Shown: positions 46,728 through 55,769, numbered from the stretch's first letter. The stretch: 64,000 bases of DNA from Paracraurococcus lichenis (GCF_030657435.1 NZ_JAUTWS010000011.1:124001-188000); one strand, 5' to 3'. Numbers and translations are program-made. Notes: generated by a model not told the origin, from the letters alone.

Positions 46728-46733
46728 CGGCGC

Positions 46734-47198
46734 TCAGCCGTCGCGGCGGATGATGAAGCCGTTCGCCACCCGCTCCATGCCGAGCTTCGGATACCAGGTC
46801 ATCGGGTCGGGCGCCGAGAGCAGCAGCAGCATGCAGCCGGGGCCGATGATGCGCTTGGTCTCGGCGATCAGCCCGCGGCCGAGCCCGCGGCCCTGGAAGG
46901 CCGGATCGACGCAGAGGTCGGAGAGGTAGCAGCCATAGGCGAAGTCGGTGAAGGACCGCGCGACGCCGGCGAGGCGCCCGGCCGCGTCGCGCGCCGTGAC
47001 GACGAGGCTGGATCCGGCCAGCATCGCCGCCATGCGCGCCGCGTCATCGACCGGGCGGCCGAGGCCGGAGGCGCGCACCACGGCGGTGAACTCCGCCGGG
47101 TCGAGCCGGCCTTCCTCCCGCGCGAAGGCGAAGCCGGGCGGCGGCACGGCGAGCGCCGCCCAGGCGGCGTGGCCGGCGAGGATCGGGGTCTCGCTCAT
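46734..47198 (-). CDS. GNAT family N-acetyltransferase
   Basis: A 154-residue acetyltransferase. LSDLCVDPAFQGRGLGRGLI is the acetyl-CoA-binding motif A (Q/RxxGxG/A), preceded by the beta strand GVARSFTDFAYGCY. PDPMTWYPKLGMERVANGFI ends the fold. The substrate is unknown. It overlaps the creatininase-family gene by four bases and is its downstream partner. Confidence 0.85.
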   Translation of the reverse strand: MSETPILAGHAAWAALAVPPPGFAFAREEGRLDPAEFTAVVRASGLGRPVDDAARMAAMLAGSSLVVTARDAAGRLAGVARSFTDFAYGCYLSDLCVDPAFQGRGLGRGLIAETKRIIGPGCMLLLLSAPDPMTWYPKLGMERVANGFIIRRDG

Positions 47199-47959
47199 GC
47201 CCAGAGCTTCGGGTTCAGCAGGAGTTCGGCTATCCGCGCGGAGATCGCCGCCAGCAGCCTCTCCCCCTTCTCCGCCGTCGCCACGCGGGCATCGCCGATG
47301 ACGCCGGTCTCGGAGATGGCGCGGAAGGAGCGCCGCAGCGCCAGGGCGGGGGGCTGGCCCTCGACCCGCGTGGACATCGGGCCATGCGCCTCGGCCAGGC
47401 GTCCGGTGCGCACGCTGTCGGGCCGGAGCGCCAGCATCAGGGAGGTCTCGGCCTCGCAGGCATGCATCAGGCCGGCCTGGCGCTCGAGGATCGGCGCGAT
47501 CGCCTCCGGCACCATGTGCCAGTAGGTGCCGGCCGCGACCCTGATGCCGAACTCGATGCTGAACTCGCCGGCGGCGACCATCACCGCTTCCGAATTGCCG
47601 CCATGGCCGTTCAGCAGCATCACCCGCTTGAAGCCGTGCCGGGCGGCGGATTTCACGATGCCCCGCAGCACGCCGGCGAAGCTCTCGTAGTCCAGCGTGA
47701 CCGTGCCGCCGAACTCCATGTGGTGCTCGGCGAGGCCGGTCCAGACGCAGGGCGTGACCACCACCGGCGCGCCGGCCTCGGCGATGCGCGCCGCGGTGCG
47801 CGCGGCGACGCCGCCCGCCAGGATGATGTCGACGCCGGTCGCCAGATGCGGCCCGTGCTGCTCCAGCGAGGCGACCGGCACGATCACCAGCGCATCCTCG
47901 GCGGCGCGGGCGCGCAGTTCCTCGGCGGTCAGCCGCATCCATTCGGTCTCGGTGGTCAT
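47195..47959 (-). CDS. creatininase family protein
   Basis: A 254-residue metal-dependent amidohydrolase of the creatininase family (creatinine amidohydrolase or formamide hydrolases). IVPVASLEQHGPHLATGVD holds Glu/His metal ligands, VMLLNGHGGNSEAVMVA the conserved HGGN, and HACEAETSLMLALRP the terminal Glu motif. It lies between a Bug receptor gene 13 bases upstream and a GNAT gene overlapping it downstream. This suggests uptake and breakdown of an amide compound as one unit (inference). Confidence 0.9.
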   Translation of the reverse strand: MTTETEWMRLTAEELRARAAEDALVIVPVASLEQHGPHLATGVDIILAGGVAARTAARIAEAGAPVVVTPCVWTGLAEHHMEFGGTVTLDYESFAGVLRGIVKSAARHGFKRVMLLNGHGGNSEAVMVAAGEFSIEFGIRVAAGTYWHMVPEAIAPILERQAGLMHACEAETSLMLALRPDSVRTGRLAEAHGPMSTRVEGQPPALALRRSFRAISETGVIGDARVATAEKGERLLAAISARIAELLLNPKLWA

Positions 47960-47972
47960 GCCCTGCCCTCCC

Positions 47973-48962
47973 CTACTCGGCGGTCGCGCCGCTCTCCTCG
48001 ACCAGCGCCTGCCAGACCGGCATCTGGCTGCGCCAGAACTCGCCGAAGGCCTCCGGCGTGGCGTCCACCGTCGGCAGGACGGTCAGGTCGAGCAGGCGGC
48101 GCCGGACCTCCTCCTGCTCCAGCACCTGGCGGATCGCCGCGTTGAGCTGCGCCAGCACCGGTGCGGGCGTGCCGGCGGGCGCCGTGACGCTCCACCAGTT
48201 CAGCGCGTCGATCCCCGAGCCCGGCAGCAGTTCCGCCATACCCGGCACCTCGGCCAATTCCGGCACGTAGCCGATCCGCTGCGCGCTGCCGGCGGCGAGC
48301 GGCCGGAAGCGTCCCTCGCGGATATGCGGCAGCAGCGCGGGGATGACGTCGAACATGATGTCGATGGTGCCGCTGACGAGGTCAGTGATGGCCGGCCCGC
48401 CGCCGCGATAGGGGATGTGGGTGATGTCGATCCCGGCGGCGCGCTTCACCTTCTCCATGTAGAGATGGCTGATGGTGCCGGTGCCGCTGCTGCCCATGCT
48501 GATGCGGCCGGGATGCGCCTTGGCATCGGCGACCAGGTCCTGGAAGCTCTTCCAGGGCCGGGCGCTGTTGCAGACCATCAGGATGGTGCCGATGCCGACG
48601 CGGGTGACGGGGGCGAGGTCGCGCAGCGGCTCGAAGGGCATGCGGCGGCCGTAGAGCCACTTGTTGGCGGTCAACAGATTGGCGCTGGTGAAGAGCAGCG
48701 TGTGGCCGTCCTTCTCCGCCTTGGCCACCGCGTCGCCGCCGATATTGCCGCCGGCACCGGGGCGGTTCTCCACCACCACGGGCTGGCCGAGGACGGCCGG
48801 CAGCTTTTCGCTGACGAGGCGGGCGATGATGTCGTTGGCGCCGCCCGGCGCGATGGGCACGACGATGCGGACGGGGCGGGTCGGGAAGCCCTGCGCGAGG
48901 GCGGGCGCGGCGAGCGTGGCGGCGAGGCCGCCGAGCAGGGCGGCGCGGCGCGGGACGGTCAT
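47973..48962 (-). CDS. Bug family tripartite tricarboxylate transporter receptor
   Basis: A 329-residue periplasmic receptor of the Bug/TctC family. Signal peptide TVPRRAALLGGLAATLAAPA (RR near the start) is followed by FPTRPVRIVVPIAPGGANDI and ITHIPYRGGGPAITDLVSG, both standard family blocks. The start at 48962 is supported by GGAGG five bases upstream, whereas an ATG at 48977 has no ribosome site. No membrane partner genes are nearby. It is first in a three-gene minus-strand unit with the creatininase and GNAT genes. Confidence 0.92.
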   Translation of the reverse strand: MTVPRRAALLGGLAATLAAPALAQGFPTRPVRIVVPIAPGGANDIIARLVSEKLPAVLGQPVVVENRPGAGGNIGGDAVAKAEKDGHTLLFTSANLLTANKWLYGRRMPFEPLRDLAPVTRVGIGTILMVCNSARPWKSFQDLVADAKAHPGRISMGSSGTGTISHLYMEKVKRAAGIDITHIPYRGGGPAITDLVSGTIDIMFDVIPALLPHIREGRFRPLAAGSAQRIGYVPELAEVPGMAELLPGSGIDALNWWSVTAPAGTPAPVLAQLNAAIRQVLEQEEVRRRLLDLTVLPTVDATPEAFGEFWRSQMPVWQALVEESGATAE

Positions 48963-49052
48963 GGGGGCCTCCGGCATGGCTGAGGCGCGGGTGTCGCGCG
49001 GGCGGCGGCGGAGCGCAAGCCGGCCTGTCGTTGCGGCCGAGGCGCCTTGCGG

Positions 49053-49075
49053 CGCCTTCGACTGCGTCGAAGGCG
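49053..49075 (-). terminator. stem-loop after the Fe-S photolyase gene
   Basis: A perfect 10-bp stem, CGCCTTCGAC with GTCGAAGGCG, and a three-base loop, 34 bases downstream of the photolyase stop codon on the minus strand. Likely terminator. Confidence 0.6.
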
Positions 49076-49093
49076 ACTATCGCTGCAAGCCAC

Positions 49094-49172
49094 GCTGGCG
49101 GAGCGGCGTCAAGGGCGAAGCCGCGCTCCGCGCGGTCGGCCTTTGGCCGACCCTTGACGCCGCTCCGCCAGC
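49094..49172. repeat. 22-bp inverted repeat over the photolyase 3' end
   Basis: Perfect 22-base arms (49094-49115 and 49151-49172, GCTGGCGGAGCGGCGTC followed by AAGGG, and its complement) surround 35 bases that contain a smaller hairpin TCGGCC-TTT-GGCCGA. The unit covers the photolyase stop and its last 20 codons. It looks like a mobile or palindromic repeat that inserted at the end of the gene. Confidence 0.8.
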
Positions 49173-50776
49173 ATGGCCAGGGCTTGGGGTCGCTCGACGG
49201 TGTCGAGCGTCCCGCCGGGACGTCGATCGACAAGCGGCGGGCCGGGATCCATCTCCGGCCCGGCCAGGAAATCCGCGGCCGCCGCGCGCAGCGCCGCCAG
49301 ACGCTCCGGCGGCATCCTGCGCAGGGCCTGCAGCGGCATCGCCATGCGCGGGTTGCCGGCGAAACGCCTCTCATGCCGCGCGAGAAAATCCCAGTAGAGC
49401 GCGTTCATCGGGCAGGCCCGCGGCCCCGTGCTCTCCCTCACGTCGTAGTCGCAGCGCCGGCAGTAGTCCGACATGCGGTTGATATAGGCGCCGCTCGCCG
49501 CATAGGGCTTGCTCGCCATCACCCCGCCATCGGCGTGCAGCACCATGCCATGGGTGTTCGGCAATTCGACCCACTCGAAGGCATCGGCATAGACCACCAT
49601 GTACCACTCGTTCACCGCCCGCGGGTCGAGCCCCGCGAGCAGGGCGAAATTCCCCGTCACCATCAGCCGCTGGATATGGTGCGCATAAGCCAGGTCGCGG
49701 GTCTGCGTCACCGCCTGCCGCAGGCAGTTCAGCCGCGTCTCGCCGGACCAGTAGAACCAGGGCAGCGGCCGCGCCGCCTCCAGCGCGTTCAGCCCGGCAT
49801 AGTCGGGCATCTTCAGCCAGTAGATCCCGCGGACATACTCCCGCCAGCCGAGGATCTGCCGGATGAAGCCCTCCACCGCGTTCAGCGGCGCGCGGCCGGC
49901 GCGCCAGGCCGCCTCGGCGGCGTCGCAGCAGGCGCGCGGCAGCAGCAGGCCGATGTTCAGGCTGGTCGAGACCAGGGCGTGGAACAGCACCGGCTCGCCG
50001 GTCGCCATGGCGTCCTGGTAGTCGCCGAAATCGGCCAGGCGATGCGCGACGAAATCGGCCAGCGCCGCCTCGGCCTCCCTCGCCGTCACCGGCCAGGCGA
50101 AGCCCTCGAGCGTGCCGAAATGGTCGGGGAAGCGCGCCTCGACCAAGGCCATGACCTCGCGCGTGATGGCATCCGGCGGGAAGCGCCGCGGCGCCGGCGG
50201 CGCGACGCCCGGCGCCAGCCGCCGGCGGTTCGCCGCGTCGTAGTTCCAGGCGCCGCCGGCCGGCGCGCCCTCCTCCATCAGCAGGCCGGTGGCGCGGCGC
50301 ATCTCGCGATAGAAGAACTCCATGCGCATCTGCTTGCGGCCTTGCGCCCAGCGCCGGAACCAGGCGAGGTCGCAGAGGAACCGGCTGTCCTCGCGGATCT
50401 CGACCGGCAGGCCCGCCATCGCCTCCCAGCCCTGCATGTCCTGCAGCACGCGCCATTCGCCGGGGAAGGTGCAGACGATGCCCTCGGGTGCGTGCCGCGC
50501 GACGGCGCGGGCCACCTCGCCGGCGAGCGTGCCGGTATTCGCCGGATCGTCCAGCCGAATGTAGTCCACCTTCACGCCCCGCGCCGCCAGCGCCCGGGCG
50601 AAGTGCCGCATGGCCGAGAGCACCAGCACGATCTTCTGCTTGTGGTGCCGGACATAGGTGCACTCGCCCATGACCTCCGCCAGCAGCACCACGTCGCGCG
50701 CGGGGTCGAGGCCGTCGAGCGCCGAGAGGCCGCGGCTGCACTGGTCGCCCAGCACCACGCGCAGCAGGCCGGGCAT
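49109..50776 (-). CDS. Fe-S cluster photolyase (PhrB/FeS-BCP type)
   Basis: A 555-residue cryptochrome/photolyase of the bacterial (6-4)-photolyase type with an iron-sulfur cluster. Cysteines 351, 439, 442 and 455 (RLNCLRQ, DYCRRCDYD and GPRACPMN) keep exactly the spacing of the Agrobacterium PhrB 4Fe-4S ligands (350, 438, 441, 454). HHKQKIVLVLSAMRHFA is the antenna-domain block, and WREYVRGIYW and HIQRLMVTGNFALLAG lie in the FAD region. It should repair (6-4) photoproducts and may bind 6,7-dimethyl-8-ribityllumazine. The last ~20 residues (after about 535) come from an inverted repeat. It overlaps the upstream gene by one base (TGATG), with no ribosome site. Confidence 0.93.
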   Translation of the reverse strand: MPGLLRVVLGDQCSRGLSALDGLDPARDVVLLAEVMGECTYVRHHKQKIVLVLSAMRHFARALAARGVKVDYIRLDDPANTGTLAGEVARAVARHAPEGIVCTFPGEWRVLQDMQGWEAMAGLPVEIREDSRFLCDLAWFRRWAQGRKQMRMEFFYREMRRATGLLMEEGAPAGGAWNYDAANRRRLAPGVAPPAPRRFPPDAITREVMALVEARFPDHFGTLEGFAWPVTAREAEAALADFVAHRLADFGDYQDAMATGEPVLFHALVSTSLNIGLLLPRACCDAAEAAWRAGRAPLNAVEGFIRQILGWREYVRGIYWLKMPDYAGLNALEAARPLPWFYWSGETRLNCLRQAVTQTRDLAYAHHIQRLMVTGNFALLAGLDPRAVNEWYMVVYADAFEWVELPNTHGMVLHADGGVMASKPYAASGAYINRMSDYCRRCDYDVRESTGPRACPMNALYWDFLARHERRFAGNPRMAMPLQALRRMPPERLAALRAAAADFLAGPEMDPGPPLVDRRPGGTLDTVERPQALAMLAERRQGSAKGRPRGARLRP

Positions 50777-51402
50777 CAGGCACGCTCGAAGGTGACGATG
50801 CTGCCGTCCTCGGCCTTGGTCCGCCAGCCCGTCCAGGTGCCGTCGGCGGCGTAGCTGCCTTCCGATTCCTCCTTCCCCCTCGCGCGCCACAGCACGCCAC
50901 CGCCGGGCAGCGGGCTGCGCGACCAGGAGAGCGTCACGGGCTCGCCCGTCTCGTTGTCGAAGAGCGGCCTAGTGAAATGCCGCGGGTCCCACCAGGACAG
51001 CGGCGCGGCCTCCGCCGGCAGCCGGTAGGCGCCCGCCGTGCCCTGCACCTGGATCGCGCCGCCCGCCGCCTCCGCCCGCATCTCCGTCACCGTGCCGTTG
51101 CGGTCTCGGCGCGAGGTGGCGAGGCGCAGCCGGTCGCCCGACCAGGACTCCTCGAAGCGGTGGCTGAGGCGGAAGACCGTCACGCCGAGCAGGCGCACGG
51201 CGATCTCCACCTCGGTACGGGCCGTCAGCAGGCCGCCCGCCTCGGCGAAGGTGACGCGGTGGGAGCCGATCTCGCTGCCCTGCCGCATGACGCGGAAGCG
51301 CAGCGGCGCCGGCGCCGCGCCCGCCGGCCGCGCCGCCGCCAGCAGCGGCAGCGCCAGCAGGCCGCGCCGGCCGAGGATGGGCAGGCCATCGGCGAAGGTC
51401 AT
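50776..51402 (-). CDS. DUF6134-like exported protein
   Basis: A 208-residue protein with an N-terminal signal (LLALPLLAAARPAGAAPA) and a beta-rich body (RVMRQGSEIGSHRVTFAEA, then LLGVTVFRLSHRFEESW). It resembles the DUF6134 group of exported proteins of unknown function, related in style to DUF3108 proteins. GGAG lies before the ATG. The TGATG overlap couples it to the photolyase gene downstream, which is unusual for an exported protein. Confidence 0.6.
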   Translation of the reverse strand: MTFADGLPILGRRGLLALPLLAAARPAGAAPAPLRFRVMRQGSEIGSHRVTFAEAGGLLTARTEVEIAVRLLGVTVFRLSHRFEESWSGDRLRLATSRRDRNGTVTEMRAEAAGGAIQVQGTAGAYRLPAEAAPLSWWDPRHFTRPLFDNETGEPVTLSWSRSPLPGGGVLWRARGKEESEGSYAADGTWTGWRTKAEDGSIVTFERA

Positions 51403-51572
51403 GCCGCGGGGGTCTCCGGATGCGTCCGGCGCCGAGATAAGCGCTCGCGCGCCGGCCGGAAGGGCCGGCGCAGCCGTCGCAGGTGACATCGCCTTCATTC
51501 CCATCCAGGGCATCGCCCGCCGTCGCCGAGGGGGCAGGACAACCGCAGCCGGCCATGGCAACATGGCCGGCG

Positions 51573-52121
51573 ATGCGACAGCTCCTGCTGCTGCGGCACG
51601 CGAAGTCCTCCTGGGACGATCCGGCCCTCTCCGACCATGCCCGGCCGCTCAATGCGCGCGGCCGAAGGGCCGCGGCCGCCATCGCCAGCGCAATGCGCGA
51701 GCTCGGCCTCACCCCGGACATCGTCCTCGTCTCCTCCGCCCGCCGCACCCTGCAGACGCTCGAGGCGCTGACGCCCTTCGAGGACGGCGCCCTGATCGAG
51801 CCGATGGACGCGCTCTACCTCGCGCCCTGGCGCCGGCTGCTGGAGCTGATCCAGGCGGTGCCGGAGACCGCGCGCAGCCTGCTGGTCATCGGCCACAACC
51901 CGGGCCTGCACGAACTCGCCATGGCGCTGGCCGGGGCGGAGGGCATCATCCGCGGCGGGCCGGACATCCAGCGCCTGGCGGATGGCTACCCGACCGGCGC
52001 GCTCGCCGAATTCACCATCGCCGGACCCTGGCGCCTGCTTGAGGCCGGGGGCGGACGACTTGTACGATTCATCCAGCCGCGGGACTTCCTTGCGGCCGAT
52101 TCGACGGAGACGATGAGCTGA
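51573..52121 (+). CDS. SixA-like histidine phosphatase
   Basis: A 182-residue phosphoglycerate-mutase-fold phosphatase. The catalytic RHG-type motif appears as LLLLRHAKSSWDDP, with the second His in LLVIGHNPGLHELA. SSARRTLQT is the phosphate pocket Arg. This length and the RHAKSSW form fit SixA, which removes phosphate from histidines of phosphorelay proteins. An ATG 18 bases upstream is also in frame; the chosen start gives the standard N-terminus. A CYTH/CHAD gene follows after 44 bases, a common pairing. Confidence 0.88.
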   Translation: MRQLLLLRHAKSSWDDPALSDHARPLNARGRRAAAAIASAMRELGLTPDIVLVSSARRTLQTLEALTPFEDGALIEPMDALYLAPWRRLLELIQAVPETARSLLVIGHNPGLHELAMALAGAEGIIRGGPDIQRLADGYPTGALAEFTIAGPWRLLEAGGGRLVRFIQPRDFLAADSTETMS

Positions 52122-52165
52122 CCAGTCCGGACAGCCTGGGACTGGACACCCCGCCGGCGCCAGAG

Positions 52166-53650
52166 GTGGTCGCCGGGCCGGAACGGCCGCGCCTCGCCCT
52201 GGAATTCGAGATCGAGCCAGAGGCGGCGGGCCGGGTCACGCGCCAGGGCACGGTCGCCGCGGCGCGCACTGGCCGCGCCCGCAGCGCGGCGGCGGAGCTG
52301 ATCTGGCTCGACAGCGCCGAGGGCAGGCTGGCCGCCGAGGGCCTGGCGCTGGAGCAGTCGGAGCGCGGCCTGCGCCGCCTGCTGCGCACCATGCCGGAGG
52401 CGGACCGGCCCTGGCTGCCCGGCACCCCGCCCGAGACCGTGCGCCTCGACAGCCCGGAGGACGGGCCGATGGTCCCCCTCTCCGCCTTCAGCGGCCGGCA
52501 GACCAGCCTCTCGCTCGCCACCGCCGCCGGGCCGGTGCAGCTCCAGCTCCTCCTCGGCAAGCTGCGCGCGGTGGCCGATGAGCGGCCGGCCGCCCGGCTG
52601 CAGCTCGAGGGCCCGGCCGAGGCGGTGCTGGCGCTGGCCGGCCAGCTCGCCGCCGACCTGCCGCTGCTGCCGCCGCGCGCGGCGCTGGCCGAGGAAGGCC
52701 GGGCGCTCGCCCGCGGCGAGGCCCCGCGGCCCCGCCGCCGCGGCCCGCCCGACCTCGCCGGCGCCGCGACGGTGGAGGAGGCGCTGGTCGCCGCCATCGG
52801 CCACCTGCTCGAGGTGATGCTGCACCACGCCCCGGCCTGCCGGCTCGGCGCCGGGCCGGAGGGGGTGCACCAGATGCGGGTCGGGCTGCGCCGGCTGCGC
52901 AGCGTGCTGAAGGTGTTCCGCCCCGCGGCGGGCTGCCCGGAGGCGCAGGAATTCGATGTCGGGCTGAAGGTGCTGGCCGACCGGCTGGGCCCGGCGCGGG
53001 ACTGGGACGTCTTCCTCGCCGGCCTCGGCGCCGCGGTGGCGGAGGCGCTGGAGGGCGACAAGCGGATCGCCGCCCTGATGAAGGCCGCCGAGGCGAAGCG
53101 CCAGGCCGCCTATGCCGCCCTGCGGGCGGAGCTCGATGGCCCCGGCTTCCGCCGGCTCGTCCTGGCCGGCCTCGGCCTGCTGCTCCGCCGGCCCTGGCGC
53201 GCGGCGGCCGGGGAGGAGGACGGCGCCGAGCGCCTGGCCCGGCTGGAGGAGGCATTGCCGGAGTTCGCCGCCGCGCTGCTCGACAAGCGCTGGCACAAGC
53301 TCTGCTCCGAGGGCGAGGAAATCGAGGGGCACTCGGCCGAGGCGCTGCACGAGGTGCGACTGGAGGCCAAGCGCCTGCGCTATGCCGCCGAGCTCTTCGC
53401 GCCGCTCTGGCCGGGCAAGGCGACGCGGCGCTTCCAGAAGCGGCTCTCGGCCCTGCAGGAGGAGCTCGGGTTCGCCAACGACACGGCGGTGGCGCGCAGC
53501 CTCGTCGCCTCGCTCGGCCCCGGCGTGCCCGCCTGGGCGGTGGGCGCGGTGGAGGGCTTTGCCACCGCCCGGGTCGGCGCCGCGCGCAAGCATGCGCTGG
53601 CAGCCTGGGAAGATCTGATGCTTGTCGGGCCTTCCTGGACTCGCCTCTGA
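52166..53650 (+). CDS. CYTH/CHAD domain protein
   Basis: A 494-residue protein. The N-terminus (LALEFEIEPEAAGRV) looks like a CYTH triphosphate-tunnel start with partly changed ExExK. From about residue 205 on is a CHAD helical domain, shown by GVHQMRVGLRRLRSVLKVFR and ALHEVRLEAKRLRYAAELF with its conserved His and basic residues. CHAD domains bind polyphosphate; CYTH domains cut triphosphates. The start is a GTG at 52166. Its place beside a SixA phosphatase suggests a role in phosphate or polyphosphate handling (inference). Confidence 0.85.
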   Translation: MVAGPERPRLALEFEIEPEAAGRVTRQGTVAAARTGRARSAAAELIWLDSAEGRLAAEGLALEQSERGLRRLLRTMPEADRPWLPGTPPETVRLDSPEDGPMVPLSAFSGRQTSLSLATAAGPVQLQLLLGKLRAVADERPAARLQLEGPAEAVLALAGQLAADLPLLPPRAALAEEGRALARGEAPRPRRRGPPDLAGAATVEEALVAAIGHLLEVMLHHAPACRLGAGPEGVHQMRVGLRRLRSVLKVFRPAAGCPEAQEFDVGLKVLADRLGPARDWDVFLAGLGAAVAEALEGDKRIAALMKAAEAKRQAAYAALRAELDGPGFRRLVLAGLGLLLRRPWRAAAGEEDGAERLARLEEALPEFAAALLDKRWHKLCSEGEEIEGHSAEALHEVRLEAKRLRYAAELFAPLWPGKATRRFQKRLSALQEELGFANDTAVARSLVASLGPGVPAWAVGAVEGFATARVGAARKHALAAWEDLMLVGPSWTRL

Positions 53651-53728
53651 ACTCCGCGAAAACCTGGGCTCGCACTGTCGTGAAGAGAAGCTTGCGCGCG
53701 GCCAGGGCGGCTTGATAGGGCTCGACGC

Positions 53729-54292
53729 ATGCGCATCCGGCGGATCTTCCGACCCTCCCTCGCGGCCCGGCTGCGGCTGCCGCTTGCCGTCGCGGCCTGC
53801 CTCGGCATCTCCGCCGCGCTGATCCCGGCGGCGCTGCCGGGCGGCCTGTCCGGCGCCTCGGGGCCGCCGCGGGTAGTCAGCGTGCCGGCGGCGGAGGTGC
53901 GGGTGCTCGATGGCGGGACGCTGCGGCTCGGCGCGCAGGTGCTGCGGCTGGAGGCGCTGCGGGTGCCGGACCGCGGCCGCGCCGCCTGCCGGGACGCGGC
54001 GGGCGGCGCGCAGGATTGCGGCAGCGCGGCGGCGGCGGCGCTCGCCGCACTGGTCGCCGGGCGCGACCTGGCCTGCCGGGTGCGGAGCGAGGACCGGCAG
54101 GGCCGCGCGACCGGCACCTGCGAGGCGGGCGGGGTGGAGATCAACGCCTCGCTCGTCGCGGCCGGCTGGGCGCTGGCCGATGCCGGCGCGGCACCGGGGC
54201 TGCTTGCGCTGGAGGCGACGGCGCGCCAGGACGGCCGCGGCGTCTGGGGCGCCGCCTCGCCCACGGCGGAGACCTGGCGGCGCGGGCTGTGA
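53729..54292 (+). CDS. degenerate thermonuclease (SNase)-like exported protein
   Basis: A 187-residue protein with a hydrophobic N-terminal anchor or signal (LRLPLAVAACLGISAALIPA) and an SNase-like core: EVRVLDGGTLRLGAQVLRLE, then CRVRSEDRQGRATGTCEAGG, then NASLVAAGWALADA and GRGVWGA near the end. In active SNases the first motif is DGDT and the next is GIDAPE; here they are DGGT (61-64) and ALRVPD (76-81). Loss of key Asp and Glu residues suggests a non-catalytic relative that may bind nucleic acid or protein. Confidence 0.75.
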   Translation: MRIRRIFRPSLAARLRLPLAVAACLGISAALIPAALPGGLSGASGPPRVVSVPAAEVRVLDGGTLRLGAQVLRLEALRVPDRGRAACRDAAGGAQDCGSAAAAALAALVAGRDLACRVRSEDRQGRATGTCEAGGVEINASLVAAGWALADAGAAPGLLALEATARQDGRGVWGAASPTAETWRRGL

Positions 54293-54425
54293 CCAAAGTC
54301 TGGGCCGCCACGTTCGCCCTTCGTGCCCAGGCGCGTTGCCAAGGCCGGCAGGGCGCCGATATCTTGCACTGCACCACGCGACCGCCCCGTTTTGAGGCGA
54401 CGCAACCCTCAAGGACGCACATGAT

Positions 54426-55745
54426 ATGAGCAGCTCGTCAACCGGAGCGGCGAAGAAGACGATCACCGTCACGCTCGACGGGTCCAATCGCAGCACGAGC
54501 CTGCCGGTGCTCTCCGGCTCCATCGGCCCGGACGTGGTCGACATCCGCAAGCTCTACGGCGATCTCGGCGTCTTCACCTTCGACCCGGGCTATGGCGCGA
54601 CCGCGAGCTGCGACAGCAAGATCACCTATATCGACGGCGACCAGGGCGTCCTGCTCTATCGCGGCTACCCGATCGAGCAGCTCGCCGAGCAGTCCGACTT
54701 CATCGAGGTCTCCTACCTCCTGATGTATGGCGAGCTGCCGACGCCGGAGCAGCTCGAGGCGTTCCGCAAGGGCGTCACCTACCACACCATGGTGCATGAG
54801 CAGCTCCGCCGCTTCTTCGACGGCTTCCGCCGCGATGCGCATCCGATGGCGGTGATCTGCGGCGTGGTCGGCGCGCTGGCCGCCTTCTACCACGACAACC
54901 TCGACATCAACGACCCGCACCAGCGCGAGATCGCGGCCTTCCGGCTGATCGCCAAGATCCCGACCATCGCCGCCTGGGCCTACAAGTACTCGCTCGGCCA
55001 GCCCTTCATGTACCCGCGGAACGACCTCTCCTACGCGGAGAACTTCCTGTACATGCTGAACGCGGTTCCGACCGAGCCGTGGAAGAACAACCCGATCCTG
55101 TCGCGCGCCATGGACCGCATCCTGGTCCTGCACGCCGACCACGAGCAGAACGCCTCCACCTCCACCGTCCGCCTCGCGGGCTCGACCGGCGCCAATCCCT
55201 TCGCCTGCGTCGCCGCCGGCATCGCCGCCCTCTGGGGCCCGGCGCATGGCGGCGCCAACGAGGCGGTGCTGAAGATGCTGGCCGAGATCGGCAAGCCCGA
55301 GAACATCCCGCAGTTCATCCGCGAGGTGAAGGACAAGAACTCCCACACCAAGCTCATGGGCTTCGGCCACCGGGTCTACAAGAACTTCGACCCGCGCGCC
55401 AAGATCATGAAGGAGACCTGCCACGAGGTCCTCGCCGAGCTCGGCATCAAGGACGAGCCGTTGCTGGACATGGCGATGGAGCTGGAGCGGATCGCCCTCT
55501 CGGACGACTACTTCATCTCGCGCAAGCTGTACCCGAACGTCGACTTCTACTCGGGCATCATCCTGAAGGCGATGGGCATCCCGACCAGCATGTTCACCGT
55601 GCTCTTCGCGGTGGCGCGCACCGTCGGCTGGGTCAGCCAGTGGAAGGAGATGATCGAGGATCCGGCGCAGCGCATCGGCCGCCCGCGGCAGATCTATACC
55701 GGCGCGACGCTGCGCGACTACGTGCCGGTGTCCCGCCGCGGCTGA
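54426..55745 (+). CDS. gltA: citrate synthase
   Basis: Condenses oxaloacetate and acetyl-CoA to citrate, entering the TCA cycle. The 439-residue protein is the type II hexameric form. Hallmarks are [40 protein letters not shown], the catalytic His in [16 protein letters not shown], and [13 protein letters not shown] near the end. AAGGA lies about ten bases before the ATG. A strong stem-loop terminator follows. The upstream 130 bases contain the likely promoter. Confidence 0.97.
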   Translation: MSSSSTGAAKKTITVTLDGSNRSTSLPVLSGSIGPDVVDIRKLYGDLGVFTFDPGYGATASCDSKITYIDGDQGVLLYRGYPIEQLAEQSDFIEVSYLLMYGELPTPEQLEAFRKGVTYHTMVHEQLRRFFDGFRRDAHPMAVICGVVGALAAFYHDNLDINDPHQREIAAFRLIAKIPTIAAWAYKYSLGQPFMYPRNDLSYAENFLYMLNAVPTEPWKNNPILSRAMDRILVLHADHEQNASTSTVRLAGSTGANPFACVAAGIAALWGPAHGGANEAVLKMLAEIGKPENIPQFIREVKDKNSHTKLMGFGHRVYKNFDPRAKIMKETCHEVLAELGIKDEPLLDMAMELERIALSDDYFISRKLYPNVDFYSGIILKAMGIPTSMFTVLFAVARTVGWVSQWKEMIEDPAQRIGRPRQIYTGATLRDYVPVSRRG

Positions 55746-55769
55746 TCCCGCACCGCCGGCCCGATCCTG

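Noticed and set aside
51986..54550. A minus-strand open frame of over 850 codons opposite SixA, CYTH/CHAD and nuclease-like genes
   Set aside because: Arg/Ala/Gly-rich with no motif, opposite three supported genes.
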